This document shows positions 10,601 to 20,135 of a stretch of DNA of 20,267 bases, in pieces. The stretch's first letter is position 1. Every line of letters starts with the position of its first letter. Location of the stretch: NCBI GenBank assembly GCA_900617975.1, contig UZAE01012190.1, forward strand, positions 21,858 through 42,124, given 5' to 3'. The position numbers and the translations under genes are program-made. The DNA comes from Rodentolepis nana (lineage: Eukaryota; Platyhelminthes; Cestoda; Cyclophyllidea; Hymenolepididae). A model generated the notes under the pieces. It was not told the DNA's origin and did not search any database. It worked only from the letters and a program-made list of their open reading frames with translations.

Positions 10601-11484
10601 ATACTGACCTGTTTTCTTCTCCCAATTAGCCGATGAAAAGGTAACATCCTGTCAGTTGGCGGGTTGTCTACTGGCAGAGGAAGTATTCGGATTCACCAGT
10701 CATCGTCCTATACGCCTCGCAGCAAGTTTAGCCTCTCTTCCACCCAATGAGATGTTCGCATGGTGCCGAAATTGTATGCTTCATCGGGTCATTGAAAGCG
10801 CCATAATCTCACCTTCTGTCCCCGAACAAAGAAAGCTACATATTTTTGAGTCTCTCAAGGTAACTACACTGTTATGCTTCATAAAAGCGAGATAACTCCA
10901 ATCCCATCCATTCTATTGCACTATTTCGTTCGGTTTAGGCATAGATATTCTCTGTTTGGTTTTTAAAAATGCTTTTGAGTAGGAAATCACAATCGCACGT
11001 TTGCTCTTCAATACAAAGAAGTTAAGGTATATTTTAAGCACTAATCGAATCATGTTTTCTATATTTGCAGCCTGTTTTGAAAATACTCGCTACAGATCAG
11101 TCTGGAAGTCGCGTAGTAGAGGCTCTATGGCGAAGTGGAGATATTGCCACCTCACAGCCCTCAAAGCAGGCCAACGCTATGATCTCCATTCGAGAGGAAT
11201 TGGCCAAAGCCCTTGCCCCAGCCTCCGATCGAATAGCCAGCTCTAAATTCGGTCGTTTTGTGGAAAATTTGGTGGGTAGTGCAGCCTACTCCAAAAACCC
11301 CAAACTTTGGCGAGAAGCTAAACTCTGCGGGTCCCACACTACTACTGCCGTGGGGACACAATTAGTGTCTGCAGGCAAGGGAGCCCCAAAAAGCACCTTC
11401 AAAAGAAAATTGCCTACAGATTTCCGCAAACTAAAGCGACTGGAGGAGAAACAGAACAAGAAAACTAAGAGAAGCTGTACTTAA
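7653..11484 (+). CDS. NOP9: Nucleolar protein 9 (Pumilio-repeat RNA-binding protein), six exons, complete
   Basis: Exons: 7653-7743, 7812-8484, 8558-8957, 9736-9943, 10630-10859 and 11071-11484. All introns are GT-AG, the phases agree at every junction, and the sum is 2016 nt (671 aa plus TAA); the human protein is of similar size. Pumilio-type helices are visible: DGWSLCTNGRVANCIEKMV (about residues 44-62), VLNTKFAHHVLHAALR (84-99), HENACRVLRAVIRSTK (314-329), LATDQSGSRVVEALW (540-554) and SSKFGRFVENLV (591-602). The last two, with the following KNPKLWREA, are what identify NOP9. An acidic linker lies near 424-452 and a Lys/Arg-rich, probably nuclear/nucleolar targeting tail at 645-671. In yeast and animals NOP9 binds pre-18S rRNA and is needed for small-subunit assembly. 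The start is the first ATG of exon 1; only very short upstream ORFs precede it. Exon joins are inferred from consensus sites and family fit. Confidence 0.93.
8958..9735 (+). other. NOP9 intron 3 (778 nt) holding a tRNA-derived SINE relic
   Basis: The intron lies between donor CAG|GTTTGT and acceptor TTTTAG|ATG and is phase 0. Apart from the tRNA-like segment at 9062-9133 I see no coding signal in it. The short minus-strand ORF within it looks spurious. Confidence 0.85.
9062..9133 (+). repeat. tRNA-like segment, probable tRNA-derived SINE head
   Basis: An A-box-like TGGTGTAGTTGT at 9069-9080 and a B-box-like AATTCGATCCC at 9113-9123 are 44 nt apart, as in real tRNA genes. The acceptor ends GCTCTTG (9062-9068) and CAATACA (9127-9133) pair at only about 4 of 7 positions, and the T stem pairs poorly, so this is not a working tRNA. 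A tRNA-derived retroposon relic inside the NOP9 intron fits best; chance resemblance is possible. Confidence 0.4.
9944..10629 (+). other. NOP9 intron 4 (686 nt)
   Basis: Perfect donor CGA|GTAAGT and acceptor CCCAATTAG|CC; phase 1 on both sides restores a Thr codon. No internal exon is supported. An acceptor-like CTGCAG at 10195-10200 opens a frame without NOP9-like sequence and was not used. Confidence 0.88.
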
Positions 11485-11687
11485 AGCATACTCTGTGTAC
11501 ATAAATCTGCTTTCATTACCTTTGTCTTCATTCTTATCCAATCTGATGGGGTAGTTTTATGATAATAGTGCGGTTTCTGTCATCATTGCATATGATACAA
11601 GTCATACTAACCATAAGATAGCACCGATGGAAATTTACATTTAATGACTTGTCGTGTTGTTCGTCTAGAATACGATAAGTGGACTCA

Positions 11688-11693
11688 AATAAA
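11688..11693 (+). terminator. Polyadenylation signal AATAAA for NOP9
   Basis: The hexamer lies 204 nt after the NOP9 stop codon and is the only perfect one between the stop and the next gene. It implies a 3' UTR of roughly 220-240 nt. Confidence 0.55.
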
Positions 11694-11758
11694 TAATATC
11701 ATCAATAGAATTTCAATACAATATAGAAAATTAAAGGTTATTACCATTTTTCTGTACA

Positions 11759-11780
11759 GGGAGGGGGGTGGGGAGGAGGG
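11759..11780 (+). other. G-quadruplex candidate between convergent genes
   Basis: G runs of 3, 6, 4 and 4 are separated by A, T and AGGA, so four runs of at least three G sit within 22 nt with very short loops. It lies about 65 nt after the NOP9 polyadenylation signal and about 46 nt beyond the MRPL46 stop, so it is in the zone where both convergent transcripts should end. A role in pausing or termination is only an inference. Confidence 0.6.
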
Positions 11781-11825
11781 GAATATGGACTACATGAAGA
11801 TGCATAAAAAATAGAAGACACAGGT

Positions 11826-14156
11826 TTAATAGTCTACAATGAAAGTGTGCAGGCGCTTAAGCAGTTCTTTGTCACTCAGGAAAGAATTCATTTCTTCAAG
11901 AGTAGACCAGGCAAAATTCGCCTGATTTTTTCCATCATCAGAACTCTTTTCAACCATCACATTTTCTCCTCTCCAAAGCTTGTCTACATAGGCATTTAGG
12001 AAGTACATCTGAAAGCACAAAACAAAACTAGGTGATACAAGTTGACACGAATGAACAGAGAAGCGTGCAGCTGACGAAACGAACCTGTACATGCTGCTTG
12101 TCGCCATTGGGCATACGATAGGCATACTTATGCACAGCTACAGGAGCATTTCCTACAATTTTCCAATGCGATTCAGAAGGTAGAAGGGAGTTTGCCAGCT
12201 CTTCAGCTGCCTAAAATTATTCCGGGAAGAGAGATTAAAATAAAATACTAAAACATGCAAATAACCTCCCCAAAATTGTATACCCCTTTGGCAATTTTAT
12301 TTATCAACACTTTTATTTCATCAATTGTAATATGTATCCAATAGTCATAAAGAGCAGCCAAACACTATGACTAGACAATATCGATTTAAAATAAGCAACT
12401 GTACCACAATATGCTGAAATTTTTGTGATATGCTATCTCAGTGACTGCTTCGGTTCTAGTAGCTCGCACTTAGTCTTCTATTATTCATAAATGAAACAAT
12501 TTAAGTCCTCAGCGTGGTTAGACGCTTAAACACGAGAGCGAGGAGATTGTGGAGAGTTTAAATCAGAAAGACTCCTACGATTACCTCTCCTTGCAATCAA
12601 TGATAAAGCTAAGTGTATATATAGCTCAAACTTGCCGATCGAAGAGTGGCATTGGCAGTGACTTCAATCACGGGTAAACCCCAATCGAACGTGCTGCCAA
12701 GCCGTTGACGAGTCAGGAGAACCAAATTGCGATCAAGGTGGCGCCAAGCGGTATTTGTTGGAGACGTCTTACCTCTCCCTTCCAACTCATCGTTTTCTCC
12801 TCTGGGTTGGATACCTATTTATTAAGAAAGAGAAGACTAATTATTACAGTAACGGTAGGGTAAAAGATTACATTGCTATGCCTTCGATGAAGAACGTTAA
12901 TTAGAGCCATCGATTTGACTACTACAAAATCTAGAAAAAAAATATTGCTATTTCAAAGACTCACAAGACTATTTATTAGAGTATTTCAAAACTCATCTTA
13001 AGTAAAGGACCTCCACAAACCAGGCTTGATTAGTGCATTAGAACGTTCTGTTCAATAACGACGATAATAGAACTCGTGAGATCGGACTTCGCAGGCAAGT
13101 ATATTTACCGACGTAACAAAGGTAGACAAGGACCTTGTATGGAAATCATCAAAGAATTCTGTTTAAGGGAAGGCCATAGAGACTCAGAAGTCGTAAAAAA
13201 TAAATGATTGAATTCAAAACTAGTTCAGGATATATGATACAATCTCTACCAATTTTAGAGCAAGAAGGCAGATTATTTGGTTAAAAAAGAGGGAATATTA
13301 GGTCATTTTTTATTTTAGATGATCAGTCTATAAAAACCAATTGGTAGGATAAATAATTTGTCGATACTTAATTATTAAAGGATCGTAAGGATCGGTGGAA
13401 TTTCAAAAGAGGGCATGAACATGGAAGGACCATATTTGAAAGCTCATGTGCTCGAAAAAAAGAATTTTGAACATTAGAACCAGATTCTTTCAGTAATAAA
13501 GGAATTGGAAAAATTAACCGATTTTAAAGTAATTCGGTGGCTAAATCGAGGCAATTGATGTAGAACCACTTAATGGCTAAAATTTTCAAAGTTACGGAAA
13601 ATCAAAAATAAAGTCTACGTACATAAACCAAATATCAAGAGACGAGTTTATGATTTCTAAACAATGGGTAGATAAGTGAATAAAGATGAAAATAATAAAT
13701 CGACATAAGTATTTTATAAATTCTCGAAAATAATATCATTCTGATGAAAAGACTCCCACTGCATCTATTTAACATAAGCAAGCTCAAACGAAAAGGAAAA
13801 AGGCAAAAAGACACTGAAAGCAAACCTAATTTGCCGATTTCGTTCCAAAATTCCTTTTCACCAGATTCCCAAGAGAGTTCCATATCCTTAGCAGTGAGAA
13901 GTGAGGCAACAGATTCGTTGGATTGATGCTGGCGAGGTGAATTAGAAGGGGACCGCTTTCCACCGGATTGTTGACTTCGAGAACTTTGAGCCATACGTTC
14001 AAGATCGTCGCGATGACGAACTTCGTGTGCGGAGAGATGACTCTGTTGAATCTCTAAATCAGCGTAGAAATCCCGCATTTTACGTTGGAATGGTGTCAGA
14101 ATTGGACTCACAATAACAGGCCGACGAATGCACAAACCAGCAAAAATCTTCCACAT
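11826..14156 (-). CDS. MRPL46: Mitochondrial large-subunit ribosomal protein L46 (mL46), four exons
   Basis: Exons on the minus strand: 14156-13826, 12814-12636, 12210-12085 and 12008-11826. Total 819 nt, 272 aa, TAA at 11828-11826. Family hallmarks in order: WKIFAGLCIRRPVIVSPILTPFQ (exon 1; compare the animal pattern W..LA.LC..RPP.VS..LTP), KDMELSWE..EKEFW, LDRNLVLLTRQRLG (about 137-150), TLRSAAEELANSLLP spanning the exon 2/3 junction, VGNAPVAVHKYAY, and the C-terminal FAWSTLEEMNSFLSD. Length is close to human (279 aa). mL46 is a structural protein of the mitoribosome large subunit with a Nudix-like fold. Exon 2 to 3 needs a GC donor to stay in frame. The start is uncertain: the same frame is open upstream to an ATG at 14234, giving 26 more residues that begin MSKFYAIFTYFVLRIF and could be the import leader; a further 5' exon is also possible. 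Confidence 0.92.
12211..12635 (-). other. Probable GC-AG intron in MRPL46
   Basis: The donor reads GATCG|GCAAGT and the acceptor AATTTTAG|GCA. Cutting at GC keeps the frame and gives TLR-SAAEELANSLLP, which aligns without a gap with the family. The nearby GT (four bases downstream, GCAA|GTTTGA) leaves one extra base and runs into a TGA within three codons. GCAAGT is the typical +1 to +6 sequence of the minor GC-AG class spliced by the major spliceosome. Confidence 0.8.
12815..13825 (-). other. MRPL46 intron 1 (1011 nt)
   Basis: Donor AAATTAG|GTTTGC, acceptor TAAATAG|GTATCC; the split codon becomes Gly in 'KLG'. The protein on both sides aligns continuously with the family, so no exon is missing here. 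I see no other gene inside; plus-strand frames are short and AT-rich. Confidence 0.85.
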
Positions 14157-14234
14157 TTCTAATTCGGCAGTCACCGAATGAAGGCAAAAAATGCGTAAAA
14201 CAAAATATGTAAAAATGGCATAAAATTTCGACAC

Positions 14235-15487
14235 AAAGTTTATATTTTATATTAAAGCATGCGTGAATTATAATGAAATATGCTAGACGATTTCATTTTC
14301 ATATAAATATAATGAATTACTCGCCATGCCTATGTGATAGACAAAATGCGATCTAGGGCCCAATGAGCTTATAGAGTTAATGAGGAATATTTTGCGGCTT
14401 TTCTAAATGAAAATGTCAAATAATATATGAATGATACTGAGAAATTTTTAATGGAAGGCTTTCACAAACACGAATGCTCGGAAAATTGAAATAAATCTAC
14501 ATAATTTCAAACTGCGTTTCTTAAATTTGCTCAAAGAGCTTAGATTAATTTGGTTGTCTTATTTAAATCGTAATACTATTTATGCAAGGAAATTGTGAAT
14601 ATCTAAACTATTTCTAATCGAAATTGTCACGTCGTAACCTAGCGTTTCACCTGGTCGGTTATCTTTATTTGTGAGTAATTCGAGACGAAGAGAAAAACCT
14701 GAAATTTTTTAGCACTTCAAATTTTGCATGGGCAAGTGCAATTTGAAGGATTTAAATTTAAAATATGTAAAGATAGAGGTAAATGGGATTTGAATATTCG
14801 TAGATAAATATTAGTCATAAAGATGTGACGTTGATTTTATAATGTTCTCGTTTATTTCTTAATTGTCATTATTATCGCAGTAGCTATTTATTCAGTGATG
14901 ATTTAGAGACTAAAATACTTTCATTGCCCCCATCTGAACTCGTTTTCTGGGCGATCGTTAGGGAGTCATAACTCTAAGAAATTTGTATTGATACTCTTTT
15001 CAATATTTTTACCTCGTTTCCTCTCAATAACCTAAATTGACTATTAATTTAATTATATTTAAAACTTTTCTCCTAATTCATTACTATCTATTTTTAGTGG
15101 AAGCTGACAATCAAGGAAGCACCCTGGTTTAGTACCCAGTCGCAATGCTCTGATTGGAGTCGTTCATGATCAAGTATTTAAGCAAAATTTTTAATGTAAA
15201 CACTTCTAACTTATCCGAAAATCATTTATTAGCTTATTTCAATAGATTTGATGTAATTTATTTTAGGCGATTAAATATTCTTCACCCATGAACCCATTTG
15301 ATCATGAGTGAAGCAAATTTTGTAGCCAATCAGAGGAAAGTATTTTGAAGTGTTCTTATTCTATTACTTAGAGTTCTGTGTTGCAGTAACTGCTTTAAAA
15401 GGTAGAAGCTTCTGCGATAGCTCCCCGTAAATTTTCGTTCTCACGAATGTCATAATTGAAGACTGGTTAATGAAATAATTCCAAAAT
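14235..15487. other. Gene-free spacer between the CAP gene and MRPL46
   Basis: AT-rich DNA between the CAP-gene polyadenylation signal and the MRPL46 start, both on the minus strand. It should hold the MRPL46 promoter and 5' leader, but I see no clear TATA box or further exon. Confidence 0.55.
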
Positions 15488-15493
15488 TTTATT
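15488..15493 (-). terminator. Polyadenylation signal AATAAA for the CAP-domain gene
   Basis: The minus strand reads AATAAA 109 nt after the stop codon, within CTTTAATAAAATTTT. It is a fitting 3' end for the CAP gene. Confidence 0.55.
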
Positions 15494-15601
15494 AAAGCAC
15501 ACATCGTTATTTAATTTTAAATAGGATAGCCAGCTCTTAAAATATACCGTAAGCAAAAGATTAAGCGAATATCCTGAAATTGAATTCCCAAAATGAAGTG
15601 A

Positions 15602-18021
15602 TCACATTGTAGACATATCTTTAATAGTGAGGGCTCTCGGGTTTCTATCAAGTGGAAATGGTATCTTTCTAGGAAAATCTCCAGAGTAATTGCCAGGAGG
15701 TCTGTATTGTCCAACCACAATCGCCACATCTCCCTCCCTTGTTTTCGACATACCGAATCCTGCCCTCTTAGTGTCTTTCCATATGCACTGCGTGAAATGA
15801 CCTTGAATAAAGAAAGTTGGAATGAGTCAGGATAACTTTATTGCATAAGGATCTTACCTCATAATCTACCATAAAACTTACAGAACTGGATAATATATAT
15901 AAAATTTATATGCAAAAGATGTAAAATAACCACACAAATCCGAAGAGGAAACTTAAAAAACTAATATAATTGAGTTGCAAATGAATAAGAGAGGGGCCTT
16001 GAGATTCATTTTTAAACCGAAATCTGGATTTTAAGATACTTTAAGGAATCTGATATTAGTGTCAGCATGAAATTAAACCATTGGCAGATCGTTACAAATT
16101 AATTCAGAACATAGAGGTCCATTCGCATTACTTTCAAAGAGGATTGGAAATAGATTAATTACGTACCATATTCATTATATCGCAGGCAATTAACTTCTAA
16201 GATGTAAATACCGCCCACAAAAGACATAAAATTTTAACATTATTTTTAACCATTTAAAGTGGCTAACCAATTCAATTGTTTGCAATACAAACCTCAACGG
16301 ATCATGTTGCATTACCAATTATCTTTATTGCCATCCACAGTGACTATAGTAGCTCAGATGCAGTTGAAAAAGTGAGAAGATTTTTAAATCAATGAAGAGT
16401 TTCATTCGTCTCTACCACTTTATTAAAATAACTTTTATGATATTGTACCTTAGTCTATGATGTTGAGGAACTTGCTGGTTCGCCTTAATAATAAGTACTA
16501 TAAAGAACAGGAGTGGTCAAAGCGCTGTACTTTTGTCCTTAATTCATTTCAAGCTCTTCTAATGTAACTTCTGCAAAACTAGCAGATAAATGACAGTACA
16601 TAGTCTACAATCCCAGCTGAGTTTGGAATAAGAATAGTCATATGTTCCATGAAAAAATGGCATTTTTCTTCCTATTTTTACTCCAACAACCTTACATTCG
16701 CTCGCATTAGATTTAAAAACAAATAGGTGATTATAAATATTATTATAAGCAAAGGGTAAATTTCAATTTAACGGACACAATCTTGAGGAAACACTTGGAA
16801 CTCGGAGGAACGGAATAATCTCGATCTCCTCGGATTTTCCCGAATTTCGCTAAACTTTTCGCAAGTTTTCGGTCTTTCTCTTGTTAGTTCATTTATATAG
16901 ATCCAAATTTGACGGGACAACCCATCGTGAAAATATATTATTTATGGTTGAAGCTAATATAATTGTATCTAATAAACCAAACATATCCACAAAAGTGGTA
17001 ATGGAGCGGAGAAGAGAAGCAAAACGTAAAGATGTTTGAACGTACTGAACGACAGCCCACTTACCTCGGAAAGGTGATGAAATATACAAGGCTTTTTATT
17101 ATTTCAAAAAACAACCAAAAAATGCAAATTATTTTTAGATTTTATGTGGACGAAACGCAAAACAAAATTTTACATACTCTCAAGGAAATTTGTTTAATAA
17201 TTTGTACAGTTTAGTTTTCACCTTGACAGTAATTAATACCTTCACCGCCGAATAATAGTTAATCCAAAATAAAATGAGCAACTCACCGCAGTCTATCTGA
17301 TCTCCCTTTTCGAAATCATAATCGGCGATTTCACTGTACCACATCAGAGTCGCTTCAGTGCCTTCAAATAAAGGTGAGTTGTGAGTTTAGGCGGAATTAA
17401 ATAATTGTTAAAAACCACTTTGTTGTAAGTAGCACCAACGCACCGGTTAACTTAAATCCGGGAGTGCCAGTTTTTTTGGCAATATTTTCACCATAATCAA
17501 GAGCTAAACTATGTATCATTCGACGTTTCGAAGCAAGGTATTCAGCGTGTTTTTGAGCCTGTTCAGCTAATTCGGGATCGTAGGTCAGCGGGCTGCAACC
17601 ATGAAGCGCCCTAATCCTTCCGACAAATAGGAAAATTGCGATAACTTACGGCATACTAACTTGAAAGTTTAAAGGGATTCAATAATTTACACAAGATTGT
17701 CAAAAGAACAAAGTTTACGAATATCAGTTCAGTGTATAATTTGTTAGAAATAAGGATTATCATTTTTGTCAAAATGACTAGAAACGGTAATCCAACATTC
17801 TTTTAAAATCAGCAATCGCTCATATTAAAATAACTAAGAATTTTATCTTTAAAATTTAATCAATTTCAATTGCCTTGCAAACACACGGAACAGAAGTTAC
17901 TTATAATTTTTAAAATATTAAATACGTGATAATAATGTAATTTAATAATGGATTGAAGTGACTACTCTTACTTGTTATGCGCCTCAATGGCTTCCTTGTT
18001 AAGTTTCAGGAGTGGATCCAT
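15602..18021 (-). CDS. GAPR-1/GLIPR2-like CAP-domain protein (venom-allergen-like, group 2 type), four exons
   Basis: Exons on the minus strand: 18021-17972, 17616-17444, 17361-17287 and 15801-15602. Total 498 nt, 165 aa, TGA at 15604-15602; human GAPR-1 has 154 aa. The whole protein is one CAP/SCP domain: AIEAHNKIRALHGCSPLTYD (11-30), HAEYLAS, RRMIHS, YGENIAKKTG, TLMWYSEIADYDF (79-91), GHFTQCIW (100-107) and VVGQYRPPGNYSG (128-140). The cavity residues that define CAP proteins, His52, Glu60, Glu85 and His101, are all present. There is no signal peptide, so a cytosolic or membrane-associated protein is expected, as in group 2 VALs of flatworms. The Gly2 myristoylation site of mammalian GAPR-1 is missing (the start is Met-Asp-Pro). 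The exon 2 acceptor at 17617 was chosen over one five bases on because it restores HNKIRALHG. Confidence 0.92.
15802..17286 (-). other. CAP-gene intron 3 (1485 nt)
   Basis: Donor TGCG|GTGAGT, acceptor TTATTCAAG|GT; the split codon becomes the Gly of GHFTQ. The protein is continuous across the junction, so no exon is missing. Short ORFs inside it on both strands have no recognisable content. Confidence 0.85.
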
Positions 18022-19031
18022 TTGCAATGAACAGATACGAAAAAAAAGTGAAAATGACGAGAATGAGAAAGAGAGGAAATCAAATATGAACTTAAAGTAA
18101 ACTCAGATGAAAACTTTTGTGGTCAGTGCATTGTGGTTCGCTTCACGTGAAGGAGACCAAATTCAATTCTCACTCTTGTAATTAAGGAAATTAGCCAACG
18201 CTTTTTCCCTCTAAAAATAGGTTGCAATATTATTAATACGCCAATACACCTGAAGTAAAAGTGGTAGAATGATTTTAAAAATAGGTGTAGATTTGCAATA
18301 ATAGCATGTGGCAATAGGGCCAGTCTGTATGTTGGAAAAATCTTGGATCAGTTGTGTCTCCAAATAAATTATCAAAGAGTGAATACATGATGAATAAAGC
18401 GATGAATAAGAGGTAAATCTGATTCTAAGATCGAATCAATTAAGACTCAGTTACAAAATTCTTCAAATGATCCATTATCGTGTATTGAAAAGTGAATGTA
18501 AACAAGTTAAAGTCTGTCCAGAATTCTTTCTTGAAAGATGCTCTAGCATCTACCCTAATAGGCCTTGACTATACTCAGTAGTCACCTTGGCAGATTCTCC
18601 TAAGTTTGGAAAGTCTCCGTTAATTATCTAAACTACCTCAACCCCAAAGAGAAAACAGACGTATTGCTTGGAGCTCATTTATTTGGGATTGTCCAATTAC
18701 AGACGGGGAACTAATTCATAATATACGCTTTCTGGAATGATAACCACGTAATGGCTTCGACCGTTGATTGGTCGTCAATGCTTTGGCCACGCAAAAGTTG
18801 TGCTCCCCACAAAGTCAAGGTGATACCGCTTCCGAATTTTCATTGAATTCCTAATTATTGTCAACAAAAAGTCAGAAATTTCGTGTTATTTCAGTCAGCT
18901 CAAAGCTGACCTGAAGCAATGGCGATTGGCGAGAAAGAAATGAGATTAGGAGGTTGGATAACGTAGGGGGGAGGGGGGGGGGTAGAATTCTAACTGGAAA
19001 AAAGTATGTCGGGAAAGGAAAAAATATCTGC
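18022..19031. other. Gene-free stretch upstream of the CAP gene
   Basis: No supported exon. A CCAAT box on the minus strand (GATTGG on plus at about 18758-18763) lies roughly 740 nt upstream of the CAP start. G6-A-G10 at 18966-18982 is the only striking element. Confidence 0.5.
18966..18982 (+). repeat. G-rich run, G6-A-G10
   Basis: Sixteen G residues broken by one A. It can form a G-quadruplex in principle, and on either strand is an assembly and polymerase-slippage hotspot. Confidence 0.9.
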
Positions 19032-19238
19032 TTAGTTGATCGCTTTCACTGGTTCTTCGCCATTGTGTACGTAGGAGATGAAACTTGAGAACAATCTACC
19101 ATTAGAGGACACATTGTCCACAGACTGATACACCCCCCTATCCAGTGGAGGATTGAGAACCAAGGGTAAACGCGTGACAGTTGGCATTTCACAAAAGTGC
19201 AAAAACAAAATACAGAGGAAAAATAGAAAAAAATACAT
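19032..19238 (-). CDS. Doubtful small ORF with a hydrophobic leader (68 aa) or a terminal exon
   Basis: The minus-strand frame begins MYFFLFFLCILFLHFC, which looks like a signal peptide or membrane segment, followed by a polar part ending YVHNGEEPVKAIN and TAA. The polar part (19032-19185) is richer in G+C than its surroundings and looks coding-like. I recognise no family. It could be a short secreted peptide, the last exon of an unseen gene, or chance: T-rich DNA readily gives Phe/Leu runs. An acceptor-like TTTTACACAG lies just upstream of the ATG. Confidence 0.22.
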   Translation of the reverse strand: MYFFLFFLCILFLHFCEMPTVTRLPLVLNPPLDRGVYQSVDNVSSNGRLFSSFISYVHNGEEPVKAIN

Positions 19239-19777
19239 TTGTCTGTGTAAAAGTGAAATCTTCTTTATCACTTTCTACTATCCATTTTGCTTAAGTGACT
19301 TCCATGATAATAACACATTTTTTGGCTCGTTAGTTGAAGAACCATCGATTGGAATTGACGTCAATTAGGTTGATTAACTCATTTTAACTTATTTATTTTA
19401 AGGCTTCTTCTCTGGTATATTTCTGATGTAAGCTGATGAGCAATTTAACTTTTGAACTTGAATGTCTTGCATGAATTAATTTGAAAAAATTACTCCCTGG
19501 CTTGTTTCCTTGCCGATTTTTTGCAAATCCAAATATAATTATTCGGTCTACTTCTGTTACTCAGTACCATCATTCTCACCCGGTTCCAACTGACCCATTG
19601 GCATGGAATCGCTCTATTCCAAACACTATTTAACGCCAATTAGAAGTCTCTGAGCCAATACTTTTAAAGCGCATTAAGGAAAATGTTGATGCGTTGGTGA
19701 CGCACTGCTCACATCACTACATAGGATGTCAGGATTCGAGTCTCTCATAGGGAAGGCTCTTTACTCATGACAAAGAG

Positions 19778-19794
19778 AAGTGTTGGCAACACTT
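19778..19794. other. Perfect 8-bp hairpin
   Basis: AAGTGTTG and CAACACTT flank a single G. With only one central base it is better viewed as a near-palindromic DNA site than as an RNA hairpin. Confidence 0.45.
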
Positions 19795-20017
19795 AGGCCT
19801 GGTAGAGAGAGACAGCATTTTGGAGTCTACCACCTCGTTTACCAATATTAACTTGTGTTTGATGTGCTCTAGTGAGCCTTGACCCATTAATCTCTCTTTC
19901 TCTCTCTTACTCACTGACTAGTCAGCTTCTACACATCAGGCATTTGGAAAAAGCATCAAATTGGCTTTCGCTCTGCACATGAAAATGAGATCTCTTAACC
20001 GCAGAATAAACCGGTGT

Positions 20018-20028
20018 GGGGGGGGGGG
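20018..20028 (+). repeat. G11 homopolymer
   Basis: Eleven consecutive G residues, about 110 nt upstream of the possible first coding exon at the right edge. Confidence 0.92.
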
Positions 20029-20135
20029 TGTGAAAACTTTCTGAATACAAATCCTTCCTTTTGATTGGGCAGACGATGATTAAAGCTCATTATGAGACGA
20101 ATCAACTTGTTGGAAAGGTGTTACATTAACCAGGA

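Larger units (their letters stand above)
19239..20135. other. Gene-free stretch before the right-edge exon
   Basis: Contains a perfect 8-bp hairpin AAGTGTTG-G-CAACACTT at 19778-19794, a B-box-like GATTCGAGTCT at about 19733-19743 without a convincing A-box, CT runs near 19892-19908, and G11 at 20018-20028. No supported exon. Confidence 0.5.

Noticed and set aside
11930..11960. Minus-strand CTGATGATGGAAA, hammerhead-like
   Set aside because: There is no stem II between the two boxes, and the segment codes for MRPL46 (SSDDGKN).
12630..12636. GT donor for MRPL46 intron 2 (GCAA|GTTTGA)
   Set aside because: It shifts the frame and meets a stop within three codons, while the GC donor restores the family alignment.
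17606..17616. Alternative acceptor GATTAG for CAP exon 2
   Set aside because: It is in an equivalent phase only by dropping two residues, giving HNKALHG, whereas the upstream AG gives the expected HNKIRALHG.
19423..19460. CTGATGAG resembling a hammerhead ribozyme core
   Set aside because: The required GAAA after a stem II is missing (GAAC, no stem).
19689..19750. tRNA-like B-box GATTCGAGTCT
   Set aside because: No acceptable A-box at the right distance and no cloverleaf pairing.
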